Below, piece by piece: positions 8,878 to 19,246 of a DNA stretch of 64,000 nt. Numbering within the stretch: the first letter of the stretch is position 1; each line of letters starts with the position of its first letter. Made by a program: the position numbers and the translations under genes. Origin of the DNA: Rhynchopus sp. YZ270_cl-10 (Eukaryota; Euglenozoa; Diplonemea; Diplonemida; Diplonemidae); the NCBI GenBank assembly GCA_964035575.1, contig OZ037861.1, positions 124,001-188,000 on the forward strand. The letters are read 5' to 3'. The notes beneath the pieces are model-generated. The model made no database searches, was not told the origin of the DNA, and was given only the letters and a program-made list of their open reading frames with translations.

Positions 8878-8885
8878 CCTTTATA
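8878..8885 (-). promoter_or_regulatory. TATA-like box of copy B
   Basis: TATAAAGG on the minus strand, 116 bases before the ATG of copy B; the leader carries a few extra bases of CAAA-type repeat compared with copy A. Confidence 0.55.
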
Positions 8886-9611
8886 ATATGTGGACTTACG
8901 TAAACGTTGCATAAACACAAACACAGACACGACGACGAGCGTGTTCCCACACTCCGTGTCTCTGCTGTTAAAATTGCGAAAAGCGAAGTAAAACAAGTTA
9001 CATCATCATGTGTACATGGATGGCACACGTCACCAGGCACTCGGAATTACCGGGTCCAAATGTGTCCTTACCGGGAATTTTCTGGTACAACCTGCATTAC
9101 CGGTAAGAAAAACATCCTGGGAACACCCGAAACCCGATAACATGCACCATCCATGAAGTTATGTAAAAGAAAAAAGAAAAGGAACGCGAAAAAAAAATAA
9201 AAACAGACGGAAAAAATGAAAGTACGTTGCGATGTTAAAGGAATGAAAATCAAAAACGGTAAAACAGAAAGACACACACAGCAGGGTACACAGTCTGGAC
9301 GATACACATGCTGGTCCGCCAAAGAATACAGAAACTCATCGGACCTACACGTTTTTCATCGACCCGAGACGTGTTGGCTGTGTGCCCGAAACTATGCAAA
9401 AAAAAGACAAACTCAAAATAGGGTTACAAAAGTTAAAACACTGCACGCATCCCTCTCTGTGGGGAAGGGTCAGTGCATGGGGAGACATCGTGCCGCAGCC
9501 AACAGTGTAAGTTGGTGCTGCACGTGTGCTCTTGGGTGGAAAAAATAGTCAAAAACAGCAAAATAAAAACAACGTGTACACAACGTGACACAGTTCTTGT
9601 CACATTTGTAC

Positions 9612-10589
9612 TTAAGCGGTGATACGTGGAGCCGATCTTCCGTCAATCGAGACAGCAGTCGATCTCTTCATCTCGTTGATCTTCTTGTAGACCTTGATCA
9701 TCTGGTCCAGAAGCTGCTCCTGCAGGTCTGTGATCTGCCTTGTTGTCGACTTCTCCACACCAAACTCACGAGCAAGGCTCGAGAGCATGGCATTCAGTTG
9801 CTGCTGTGCGTCCTCACGAGCAGTGTCGTCAGGAACCTGCTTTCCGTCCTCTTCCTTCGTCAGAATCGACTTGGCCGCAAGGTCCTCCAACTGGGTGTGC
9901 TGCTCATCCTTCATGTTGTCGTAGAAGTACCCACGGATGTACCCGATGCAGTCCGCAGACGTGTATGCAATGGGGTTGCGAGCAACGTTGTCAGCAAACA
10001 AGTTGAACTTGTTCGCAAGGTTGTTCACAAACGACACAGAGTTCTCCGCCGTCTGTCCTGACAGCAGCGCAATCACCTCAGAGTTCACAGCGGAGAGCTT
10101 CACCGTTGACAATGTGACAGCAAAGACCAGTCCGTTCTGCAGATGTGTCTTCGCACCGTCGCTGCGCAGGGTGTACGCATACACGAAGTAGTCGACGCGC
10201 ACAATCGCGCTGTGCATCAGAATGCATGCCATTCCAGACGATTCCTTCTCACCTGCAGAAGCGTTCCCCAGCACAGCGTCAAGTGCTCCCAGAATCAGTC
10301 CCTTCAGCGCATTCAGGAAGTTTCCTCCAAACATGTCCTCAATCATTGCGTTCATCTTCTCAGAAGGTGCTGTCGACACGTCCACCTGCTGCTTCGAGTC
10401 CATCTTCACAATCGTGTCAATCGGCAGCAGCTTGTTCGCCGAATTCGGTGTGATGAGTTTCATCTTGAACTCGGACTCCTTCGCCTTCAGCGTCGCAGTC
10501 AGCTGTGCAATCTCCTGCTTCATCTTTGCCTCAGCCTCGTCCTGCTGCTGCTCCATCTTCTTCACTGCCGAGGACACGGAGTTTCCCAT
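9612..10589 (-). CDS. Array gene copy C, type 1
   Basis: 325 residues from the ATG at 10587-10589. Type 1 body, with KAKESEF in the first coiled coil (copy A has KAKEEEF), STAPSEK in place of STAPSDK, and a distinctive tail STAVSIDGRSAPRITA. The RSAPRITA ending is shared with copy I, suggesting exchange between copies. Stop and frame are intact. Confidence 0.87.
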   Translation of the reverse strand: MGNSVSSAVKKMEQQQDEAEAKMKQEIAQLTATLKAKESEFKMKLITPNSANKLLPIDTIVKMDSKQQVDVSTAPSEKMNAMIEDMFGGNFLNALKGLILGALDAVLGNASAGEKESSGMACILMHSAIVRVDYFVYAYTLRSDGAKTHLQNGLVFAVTLSTVKLSAVNSEVIALLSGQTAENSVSFVNNLANKFNLFADNVARNPIAYTSADCIGYIRGYFYDNMKDEQHTQLEDLAAKSILTKEEDGKQVPDDTAREDAQQQLNAMLSSLAREFGVEKSTTRQITDLQEQLLDQMIKVYKKINEMKRSTAVSIDGRSAPRITA

Positions 10590-10697
10590 TGTGCTTTGGT
10601 TGTGTGTGTGTGCGTTAAGTTGTATCTGCGAGTGGTCGAGTGAGGTGACGTGGGAGGGAGGAACAAGGCAGAAATAACAAACAAACAACCAAACACA

Positions 10698-10705
10698 CCT
10701 TTATA
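10698..10705 (-). promoter_or_regulatory. TATA-like box of copy C
   Basis: TATAAAGG on the minus strand, 109 bases before the ATG of copy C. Confidence 0.55.
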
Positions 10706-10996
10706 ATATGTGGACTTACGTAAACGTTGCATAAACACAAGCACAGACACGACGACGAGCGTGTTCCCACACTCCGTGTCTCTGCTGTTAAAATTGCGAA
10801 AAGCGAAGTAAAACAAGTTACATCATCATGTGTACATGGATGGCACACGTCACCAGGCACTCGGAATTACCGGGTCCAAACGTGTCCTTACCGGGAATTT
10901 TCTGGTACAACCTGCATTACCGGTAAGAAAAACATCCTGGCAACACCCGAAACCCGATAACATGCACCATCCATGAAGTTATGCAAAAAAATAAAA

Positions 10997-11101
10997 TACA
11001 GTTGGACAAGAAACTTGACGACCAAAGAGTATTCGTGGATTTTGGGAGTTTCCTTGCAATTGGCGACTTTGTTGGTCGTCAATATTACTTGCCCAACTGT
11101 A
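10997..11101. mobile_element. 105-bp hairpin MITE in the C-D spacer
   Basis: Ends TACAGTTGG and CAACTGTA pair over about 33 bases with few mismatches (right arm GTTGGTCGTCAATATTACTT against left arm AAACTTGACGACCAAAG). It is absent from the same spacer position in other units, so it is an insertion. AAAT lies on both sides and may be the target duplication. No coding capacity. Confidence 0.7.
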
Positions 11102-11544
11102 AATGAAGAGAAAAGAAAAAAGAAGAAAAAACAGACGGAAAAATGAAAGTACGTTGCGATGTTAAAGGAAGAGAAAAAAAAACGATAAAGCAGAAAGACA
11201 CACACAACAAGGTACACAGTCTGGACGATACACATGCTGGTCCGCCAAAGAATACAGAAACTCATCGGACCTACACGTTTTTCATCGACCCGAGACGTGT
11301 TGGCTGTGTGGCCGAAACTATGCAAAAAAAAAAAAAAGACAAACTCAAAATAGGGTTACAAAAGTTAAAACACTGCACGCATCCCTCTCTGTGGGGAAGG
11401 GTCAGTGCATGGGGAGACATCGTGCCGCAGCCAACAGTGTAAGTTGGTGCTGCACGTGTGCTCTTGGGTGAAAGAAAATAGTCAAAAACAGCAAATCATA
11501 AAACAACGTGTACACAACGTGGCACAGTTCTTGTCACATTGCAC

Positions 11545-12963
11545 TTATGCGGTGATACGCGGGGCCGCTTTTCCGTCAATCGAAGCAGCAGTCGATCTCT
11601 TCATCTCGTTGATCTTGTCGTAGATCTTGATCATCTGGTCCAGAAGCTGCTCCTGCAGGTCTGTGATCTGCGACGTGGTCGACTTCTCAATGCTGAACTC
11701 GCGCGCAACACTTGCAAGCATCTTGTTGAGCTGCTCGCGTGCGTCCGCACGAGCATCATCGTCAGGAACTTGCGGACCATCCCCAGTAACCGGCTTGGCT
11801 TTCGTTGCTGTGGACTGCTTCGTGAGTGCTGTCAGCTGCTTCTTCTGGTCAGCCGTCTTGACAGTCATTTTCTTGAGCTCAGCAATGCACTTCGAAGACG
11901 AGAAGTTCGCGGGCACCTTGTCACTGTACGACTTCGACATCTTCTTCAGGAGCGCATTGAGTTCTGTCTGAGCCTGGTCCTTCTTGGCATCGTCTTGAGC
12001 ATCAGTCTGCAAATCCTGAAACTTGCTCTTGTCCTCGGGTGTCATGGTGGACAAGAAGTACGTCTGGATGTTCTGAACGCACTCCGCTGAAGAGTATTCA
12101 TCCGGCTTGTTGGCAAACTTCCCATAGTCGCCAGCCACAGTGTCGAACAGTTGGTTCAGGTTTGTCTTCGCCTCTGCCTGAGCATCCTCGTCCGGGACCT
12201 GCTCACCTCCACCTGCATCGGGATTGGTCTTCGTCGTGTTGGCTTGCTTCTCAAGCTTCTCGAAGTCGGTGTGCTGTGTGTCGTCCATGTTGTCGTAGAA
12301 GTACCCACGGATGTACCCGATGCAGTCCGCAGACGTGTATGCAATGGGGTTGCGAGCAATGTTGTCAGCAAACAAGTTGAACTTGTTCGCAAGGTTGTTC
12401 ACAAACGACACAGAGTTCTCTGCCGTCAACCCAGACAGCAGCGCAATCACCTCAGAGTTCACAGCCTCCAGTTTGATGGTCGACATTGAAACGGCAAAGA
12501 CAAGTCCGTTCTGCAGATGTGTCTTCGCACCGTCGCTGCGCAGGGTGTACGCATACACGAAGTAGTCGACGCGCACAATCGCGCTGTGCATCAGAATGCA
12601 TGCCATCCCAGACGATTCCTTCTCCCCGACAGAAGCGTTCCCCAGCACAGCGTCAAGTGCTCCCAGAATCAGTCCCTTCAGCGCCTTCAGGAAGTTTCCT
12701 CCAAACATGTCCTCAATCATTGCGTTCATCTTCTCAGAAGGTGCTGTCGACACGTCCACCTGCTGCTTCGAGTCCATCTTCACAATCGTGTCAATCGGCA
12801 GCAGCTTGTTCGCCGCATCCGGTGCGATCAGGCTCATCTTGAACTCCTCCTCCTTCGCCTTCAGCGTAGCAGACAGCTGTGCAAGCTCCTGCTTCATCTG
12901 TGCCTCAGCCTCGTCCTGCTGCTGCTCCATCTTCTTCACTGCCGAGGACACGGAGTTTCCCAT
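11545..12963 (-). CDS. Array gene copy D, type 2 with 150-residue in-frame expansion of a helical module
   Basis: 472 residues; the first about 239 match copy B, and the last about 75 match the type 2 end. Between them are 150 extra residues. They are not a copy of neighbouring sequence but two diverged versions of the module present once in all other copies. Module 1 has YTSADCIGYIRGYFYDNM, module 2 has YSSAECVQNIQTYFLSTMT, module 3 has FSSSKCIAELKKMTVKTA, each followed by a helix ending LxxLxxxA and an acidic linker such as QVPDEDAQAEA. The expansion is exactly 450 bases, so the frame is preserved. Either this copy is the ancestral long form and others lost modules, or it recombined with a longer paralogue outside the window. 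Each module keeps one Cys. Confidence 0.87.
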   Translation of the reverse strand: MGNSVSSAVKKMEQQQDEAEAQMKQELAQLSATLKAKEEEFKMSLIAPDAANKLLPIDTIVKMDSKQQVDVSTAPSEKMNAMIEDMFGGNFLKALKGLILGALDAVLGNASVGEKESSGMACILMHSAIVRVDYFVYAYTLRSDGAKTHLQNGLVFAVSMSTIKLEAVNSEVIALLSGLTAENSVSFVNNLANKFNLFADNIARNPIAYTSADCIGYIRGYFYDNMDDTQHTDFEKLEKQANTTKTNPDAGGGEQVPDEDAQAEAKTNLNQLFDTVAGDYGKFANKPDEYSSAECVQNIQTYFLSTMTPEDKSKFQDLQTDAQDDAKKDQAQTELNALLKKMSKSYSDKVPANFSSSKCIAELKKMTVKTADQKKQLTALTKQSTATKAKPVTGDGPQVPDDDARADAREQLNKMLASVAREFSIEKSTTSQITDLQEQLLDQMIKIYDKINEMKRSTAASIDGKAAPRITA

Positions 12964-13073
12964 TGTGCTTTGGTTGTGTGTGTGTGTGCGTTAAGTTGTA
13001 TCTGCGAGTGGTCGAGTGAGGTGACGTGGGAGGGAGGAACAAGGCAGAAATAACAAACAACCTACCAAACACA

Positions 13074-13081
13074 CCTTTATA
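13074..13081 (-). promoter_or_regulatory. TATA-like box of copy D
   Basis: TATAAAGG on the minus strand, 111 bases before the ATG of copy D; the expanded copy keeps a standard promoter. Confidence 0.55.
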
Positions 13082-13814
13082 ATATGTGGACTTACGTAAA
13101 CGTTGCATAAACACAAACACAGACACGACGACGAGCGTGTTCCCACACTCCGTGTCTCTGCTGTTAAAATTGCGAAAAGCGAAGTAAAACAAGTTACATC
13201 ATTATGTGTACATGGATGGCACACGTCACCAGGCACTCGGAATTACCGGGTCCAAATGTGTCCTTACCGGGAATTTTCTGGTACAACCTGCATTACCGGT
13301 AAGAAAAATATCCTGCGAACACCCGATACCCGACAACATGCACCATCCATGAAGTTATGTAAAAGAAAAAAGAAAAGGAACGCGAAAAGAAAATAAAAAC
13401 AGACGGAAAAAATGAAAGTACGTTGCGATGTTAAAGGAATGAAAATCAAAAACGATAAAACAGAAAGACACACACGGCAGGGTACACAGTCTGGACGATA
13501 CACATGCTGGTCCGCCAAAGAATACAGAAACTCATCGGACCTACACGTTTTTCATCGACCCGAGACGTGTAGGCTGTGTGGCCGAAACTATGCAAAAAAA
13601 AAAAAAAAAGACAAACTCAAAATAGGGTTACAAAAGTTAAAACACTGCACGCATCCCTCTCTGTGGGGAAGGGTCAGTGCATGGGGAGACATCGTGCCGC
13701 AGCCAACAGTGTAAGTTGGTGCTGCACGTGTGCTCTTGGGTGGAAAAAATAGTCAAAAACAGCAAAATTAGAACAACGTGTACACAACGTGACACAGTTC
13801 TTGTCACATTGCAC

Positions 13815-14792
13815 TTATGCGGTGATTCGTGGGGCCGCTTTTCCGCCAATCGAAGCAGCAGTCGATCTCTTCATCTCGTTGATCTTCTTGTAGACCTTGA
13901 TCATCTGGTCCAGAAGCTGCTCCTGCAGGTCTGTGATCTGCCTTGTTGTCGACTTCTCCACACCAAACTCACGTGCAAGGCTCGAGAGCATGGCATTCAG
14001 TTGCTGCTGTGCGTCCTCACGAGCAGTGTCGTCAGGAACCTGCTTTCCGTCCTCTTCCTTCGTCAGAATCGACTTGGCCGCAAGGTCCTCCAACTGGGTG
14101 TGCTGCTCATCCTTCATGTTGTCGTAGAAGTACCCACGGATGTACCCGATGCAGTCCGCAGACGTGTATGCAATGGGGTTGCGAGCAACGTTGTCAGCAA
14201 ACAAGTTGAACTTGTTCGCAAGGTTGTTCACAAACGACACAGAGTTCTCCGCCGTCTGTCCTGACAGCAGCGCAATCACCTCAGAGTTCACAGCGGAGAG
14301 CTTCACCGTTGACAATGTGACAGCAAAGACCAGTCCGTTCTGCAGATGTGTCTTCGCACCGTCGCTGCGCAGGGTGTACGCATACACGAAGTAGTCGACG
14401 CGCACAATCGCACTGTGCATCAGAATGCATGCCATTCCAGACGATTCCTTCTCACCTGCAGAAGCGTTCCCCAGCACAGCGTCAAGTGCTCCCAGAATCA
14501 GTCCCTTCAGCGCATTCAGGAAGTTTCCTCCAAACATGTCCTCAATCATTGCGTTCATCTTATCAGAAGGTGCTGTCGACACGTCCACCTGCTGCTTCGA
14601 GTCCATCTTCACAATCGTGTCAATCGGCAGCAGCTTGTTCGCCGAGTTTGGTGTGATGAGCTTCATCTTGAACTCCTCCTCCTTCGCCTTCAGCGTAGCA
14701 GTCAGCTGTGCAATCTCCTGCTTCATCTTTGCCTCAGCCTCGTCCTGCTGCTGCTCCATCTTCTTCACTGCCGAGGACACGGAGTTTCCCAT
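13815..14792 (-). CDS. Array gene copy E, type 1 (same protein as copy A)
   Basis: 325 residues from the ATG at 14790-14792. The predicted protein is identical to copy A, including the STAPSDK variant and IGGKAAPRITA tail, and the leader shares the unusual GAGGGAGGGAGGAACAAGGC version. Copies A and E therefore derive from a recent duplication or conversion event spanning at least the gene and its promoter. Confidence 0.87.
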   Translation of the reverse strand: MGNSVSSAVKKMEQQQDEAEAKMKQEIAQLTATLKAKEEEFKMKLITPNSANKLLPIDTIVKMDSKQQVDVSTAPSDKMNAMIEDMFGGNFLNALKGLILGALDAVLGNASAGEKESSGMACILMHSAIVRVDYFVYAYTLRSDGAKTHLQNGLVFAVTLSTVKLSAVNSEVIALLSGQTAENSVSFVNNLANKFNLFADNVARNPIAYTSADCIGYIRGYFYDNMKDEQHTQLEDLAAKSILTKEEDGKQVPDDTAREDAQQQLNAMLSSLAREFGVEKSTTRQITDLQEQLLDQMIKVYKKINEMKRSTAASIGGKAAPRITA

Positions 14793-14900
14793 TGTGCTTT
14801 TGTTGTGTGTGTGTGTGTTAAGTTGTATCTGCGAGTGGTCGAGTGAGGTGACGAGGGAGGGAGGAACAAGGCGGAAATAACAAACAAACAACCAAACACA

Positions 14901-14908
14901 CCTTTATA
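14901..14908 (-). promoter_or_regulatory. TATA-like box of copy E
   Basis: TATAAAGG on the minus strand, 109 bases before the ATG of copy E. Confidence 0.55.
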
Positions 14909-15632
14909 ATATGTGGACTTACGTAAACGTTGCATAAACACAAACACAGACACGACGACGAGCGTGTTCCCACACTCCGTGTCTCTGCTGTTAAAATTGC
15001 GAAAAGCGAAGTAAAACAAGTTACATCATTATGTGTACATGGATGGCACACGTCACCAGGCACTCGGAATTACCGGGTCCAAACGTGTCCTTACCGGGAA
15101 TTTTCTGGTACAACCTGCATTACCGGTTAGCAAAACATACTGGGAACACCCGATACCCGATAACATGCACCATCCATGAAGTTATGTAAAAGAAAAAGTA
15201 ACGCGGAAAAAAAAATAAAAACAGACGGAAAAAATAAAAGTACGTTGCGATGTTAAATGAAGAGAAAAAAACGATAAAACAGAAAGACACACACAGCAGG
15301 GTACACAGTCTGGACGATACACATGCTGGTCCGCCAAAGAATACAGAAACTCATCGGACCTACACGTTTTTCATCGACCCGAGACGTGTTGGCTGTGTGG
15401 CCGAAACTATGCAAAAAAAAAAAAAGACAAACTCAAAATAGGGTTACAAAAGTTAAAACACTGCACGCATCCCTCTCTGTGGGGAAGGGTCAGTGCATGG
15501 GGAGACATCGTGCCGCAGCCAACAGTGTAAGTTGGTGCTGCACGTGTGCTCTTGGGTGAAAGAAAATAGTCAAAAACAGCAAATCATAAAACAACGTGTG
15601 CACAACGTGACACAGTTCTTGTCACATTGCAC

Positions 15633-16601
15633 TTATGCGGTGATACGTGGGGCAGTGATTCCGTCAATCGAAGCAGCAGTCGATCTCTTCATCTCGTTGA
15701 TCTTGTCGTAGATCTTGATCATCTGGTCCAGAAGCTGCTCCTGCAGGTCTGTGATCTGCGACGTGGTCGACTTCTCAATGCCGAACTCGCGTGCAACACT
15801 TGCAAACATCTTGTTGAGCTGCTCGCGTGCGTCCGCACGAGCAGCCTCGTCAGGGTTGCCGTCATCACCATTCTTGTTGGCTTGCTTCTCAAGCTTCTCG
15901 AAGTCGGTGTGCTGTGTGTCGTCCATGTTGTCGTAGAAGTACCCACGGATGTACCCGATGCAGTCCGCAGACGTGTATGCAATGGGGTTGCGAGCAACGT
16001 TGTCAGCAAACAAGTTGAACTTGTTCGCAAGGTTGTTCACAAACGACACAGAGTTCTCTGCCGTCAACCCAGACAGCAGCGCAATCACCTCAGAGTTCAC
16101 AGCCTCCAGTTTGATGGTCGACATTGAAACGGCAAAGACAAGTCCGTTCTGCAGATGTGTCTTCGCACCGTCGCTGCGCAGGGTGTACGCATACACGAAG
16201 TAGTCGACGCGCACAATCGCACTGTGCATCAGAATGCATGCCATCCCAGACGATTCCTTCTCACCTGCAGAAGCGTTCCCCAGCACAGCGTCAAGTGCTC
16301 CCAGAATCAGTCCCTTCAGCGCCTTCAGGAAGTTTCCTCCAAACATGTCCTCAATCATTGCGTTCATCTTCTCAGAAGGCGCTGTCGACACGTCCACCTG
16401 CTGCTTCGAGTCCATCTTCACAATCGTGTCAATCGGCAGCAGCTTGTTCGCCGCATCCGGTGCGATCAGGCTCATCTTGAACTCCTCCTCCTTCGCCTTC
16501 AGCGTAGCAGACAGCTGTGCAAGCTCCTGCTTCATCTGTGCCTCAGCCTCGTCCTGCTGCTGCTCCATCTTCTTCACTGCCGAGGACACGGAGTTTCCCA
16601 T
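15633..16601 (-). CDS. Array gene copy F, type 2
   Basis: 322 residues from the ATG at 16599-16601. Type 2 linker (NKNGDDGNPDEAA). It carries some type 1-like residues: GNASAGEKE and DNVARNP where copies B, D and H have GNASVGEKE and DNIARNP, and KMFASVAREFGIEK near the second coiled coil. It ends GITAPRITA like copy H. This patchwork suggests gene conversion between types. The 7.73-kb element is inserted about 390 bases upstream of its ATG, beyond its promoter block. Confidence 0.87.
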   Translation of the reverse strand: MGNSVSSAVKKMEQQQDEAEAQMKQELAQLSATLKAKEEEFKMSLIAPDAANKLLPIDTIVKMDSKQQVDVSTAPSEKMNAMIEDMFGGNFLKALKGLILGALDAVLGNASAGEKESSGMACILMHSAIVRVDYFVYAYTLRSDGAKTHLQNGLVFAVSMSTIKLEAVNSEVIALLSGLTAENSVSFVNNLANKFNLFADNVARNPIAYTSADCIGYIRGYFYDNMDDTQHTDFEKLEKQANKNGDDGNPDEAARADAREQLNKMFASVAREFGIEKSTTSQITDLQEQLLDQMIKIYDKINEMKRSTAASIDGITAPRITA

Positions 16602-16705
16602 TGTGCTTTGGTTGTGTGTGTGTGCGTTAAGTTGTATCTGCGAGTGGTCGAGTGAGATGACGTGGGAGGGAGGAACAAGGCAGAAATAACAAACAACCAA
16701 ACACA

Positions 16706-16713
16706 CCTTTATA
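16706..16713 (-). promoter_or_regulatory. TATA-like box of copy F
   Basis: TATAAAGG on the minus strand, 105 bases before the ATG. The upstream CCGGTAA block remains, although one of the three motifs reads TTTCCGG on the plus strand (near 16897). Confidence 0.55.
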
Positions 16714-17383
16714 ATATGTGGACTTACGTAAACGTTGCATAAACACAAACACAGACACGACGACGAGCGTGTTCCCACACTCCGTGTCTCTGCTGTTAAA
16801 ATTGCGAAAAGCGAAGTAAAACAAGTTACATCATTATGTGTACATGGATGGCACACGTCACCAGGCACTCGGAATTACCGGGTCCAAATGTGTCCTTTCC
16901 GGGAATTTTCTGGTACAACCTGCATTACCGGTAAGAAAAATATCCTGGGAACACCCGATACCCGATAACATGCACCATCCATGAAGTTAGGGCTTAGTTA
17001 TTTTTTTTTTTGGTACGCGTCCGGGACCCCCCTCAAATTTTGAGCGCGCGCGCGCAAAAAAAAATAAAAAACCAAAAAAAAATAACTTGTTTTGGCTGCA
17101 AAATCAATGTTGTGCCCAAAAAAAAAAAAATACGAAAAAAAAAATATTCGTGGTGCTCCTGATAACCCCATTTTGCGTACTTGTTGCGTACTTGTTGCGT
17201 AGTTCTTGCGTACTTCGTGAAAGCACGGGGCTTCATTTTCATTTTGTGGGGATTTTTTCTTTGAAAAAACTTTCTCGCTAGTGAAGCTTTTAAACACCGG
17301 CATTTGCAATTTCGGAATCCGTCCGGCCAGTGGTGGGGTCAATTTGCAGAAATGGACAAGTTCTCGTTTTTGATCAATTTTCG

Positions 17384-18278
17384 CACAGTACACAGTACAC
17401 AGTACACAGTACACAGTACACAGTACACAGTATACAGTACACAGTACACAGTACACAGTACACAGTACACAGTACACAGTACACAGTACACAGTACACAG
17501 TACACAGTACACAGTACACAGTACACAGTACACAGTACACAGTACACAGTACACAGTACACAGTACACAGTACACAGTACACAGTACACAGTACACAGTA
17601 CACAGTACACAGTACACAGTACACAGTACACAGTACACAGTACACAGTACACAGTACACAGTACACAGTACACAGTACACAGTACACAGTACACAGTACA
17701 CAGTACACAGTACACAGTACACAGTACACAGTACACAGTACACAGTACACAGTACACAGTACACAGTACACAGTACACAGTACACAGTACACAGTACACA
17801 GTACACAGTACACAGTACACAGTACACAGTACACAGTACACAGTACACAGTACACAGTACACAGTACACAGTACACAGTACACAGTACACAGTACACAGT
17901 ACACAGTACACAGTACACAGTACACAGTACACAGTACACAGTACACAGTACACAGTACACAGTACACAGTACACAGTACACAGTACACAGTACACAGTAC
18001 ACAGTACACAGTACACAGTACACAGTACACAGTACACAGTACACAGTACACAGTACACAGTACACAGTACACAGTACACAGTACACAGTACACAGTACAC
18101 AGTACACAGTACACAGTACACAGTACACAGTACACAGTACACAGTACACAGTACACAGTACACAGTACACAGTACACAGTACACAGTACACAGTACACAG
18201 TACACAGTACACAGTACACAGTACACAGTACACAGTACACAGTACACAGTACACAGTACACAGTACACAGTACACAGT
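17384..18278. repeat. 7-bp microsatellite (ACACAGT), about 128 copies
   Basis: Nearly perfect array of 895 bases with one visible variant (TACAGT at about 17428). Because 7 is not a multiple of 3 and the unit lacks stops, several frames are open; these are not genes. Confidence 0.95.
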
Positions 18279-18837
18279 ACAGTACAGTACAGTACAGTAC
18301 AGTACAGTACAGTACAGTACAGTACAGTACAGTACAGTACAGTACAGTACAGTACAGTACAGTACAGTACAGTACAGTACAGTACAGTACAGTACAGTAC
18401 AGTACAGTACAGTACAGTACAGTACAGTACAGTACAGTACAGTACAGTACAGTACAGTACAGTACAGTACAGTACAGTACAGTACAGTACAGTACAGTAC
18501 AGTACAGTACAGTACAGTACAGTACAGTACAGTACAGTACAGTACAGTACAGTACAGTACAGTACAGTACAGTACAGTACAGTACAGTACAGTACAGTAC
18601 AGTACAGTACAGTACAGTACAGTACAGTACAGTACAGTACAGTACAGTACAGTACAGTACAGTACAGTACAGTACAGTACAGTACAGTACAGTACAGTAC
18701 AGTACAGTACAGTACAGTACAGTACAGTACAGTACAGTACAGTACAGTACAGTACAGTACAGTACAGTACAGTACAGTACAGTACAGTACAGTACAGTAC
18801 AGTACAGTACAGTACAGTACAGTACAGTACAGTACAG
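18279..18837. repeat. 5-bp microsatellite (ACAGT), about 112 copies, abutting the 7-bp array
   Basis: Perfect array of 559 bases starting exactly where the 7-bp array stops. The unit is the 7-bp unit lacking AC, so one array arose from the other. Confidence 0.95.
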
Positions 18838-19246
18838 CCTATACGGTGGCCATCCGTGCAAAAAACCTAGGAATTTTCCCCCCCGCAAAACATGCTTTTT
18901 TTTTGCTTTTTGCCACTTTCAGGTGATTTCTGCACTTTTGGGGTTAATGTTGTGCACAAACTGGCTTCTGGAACCCTAAAACCAAAAAACCCCAAAAAAT
19001 ACCCAAAGTAAAAATGAAGCCCACCCCCATTTTGCGTACTTGTTGCGTAGTTGTTGCGTACTTGGGATTTTTTTTTTCTGGAGTACCAATTCGGGAAAAA
19101 AAATTGTTGAAATTTTCCAACTTTTTTTTTTATATTTTTCTATTAGGGGGTTCCATGCTTAACGATTTGTGAGGAAATTTTTGTCCTAAAAACTAATTTG
19201 TCGTTTTGGGCCGTTTTTTTTCAAAAAAAAATATTTTTTGGGAAAT

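Noticed and set aside
17304-18979. Open frames of about 300-550 codons with HSTQYTV or YCVLCTV repeats on both strands
   Set aside because: They are forced by the stop-free 7-bp and 5-bp microsatellites and exist in several frames at once.
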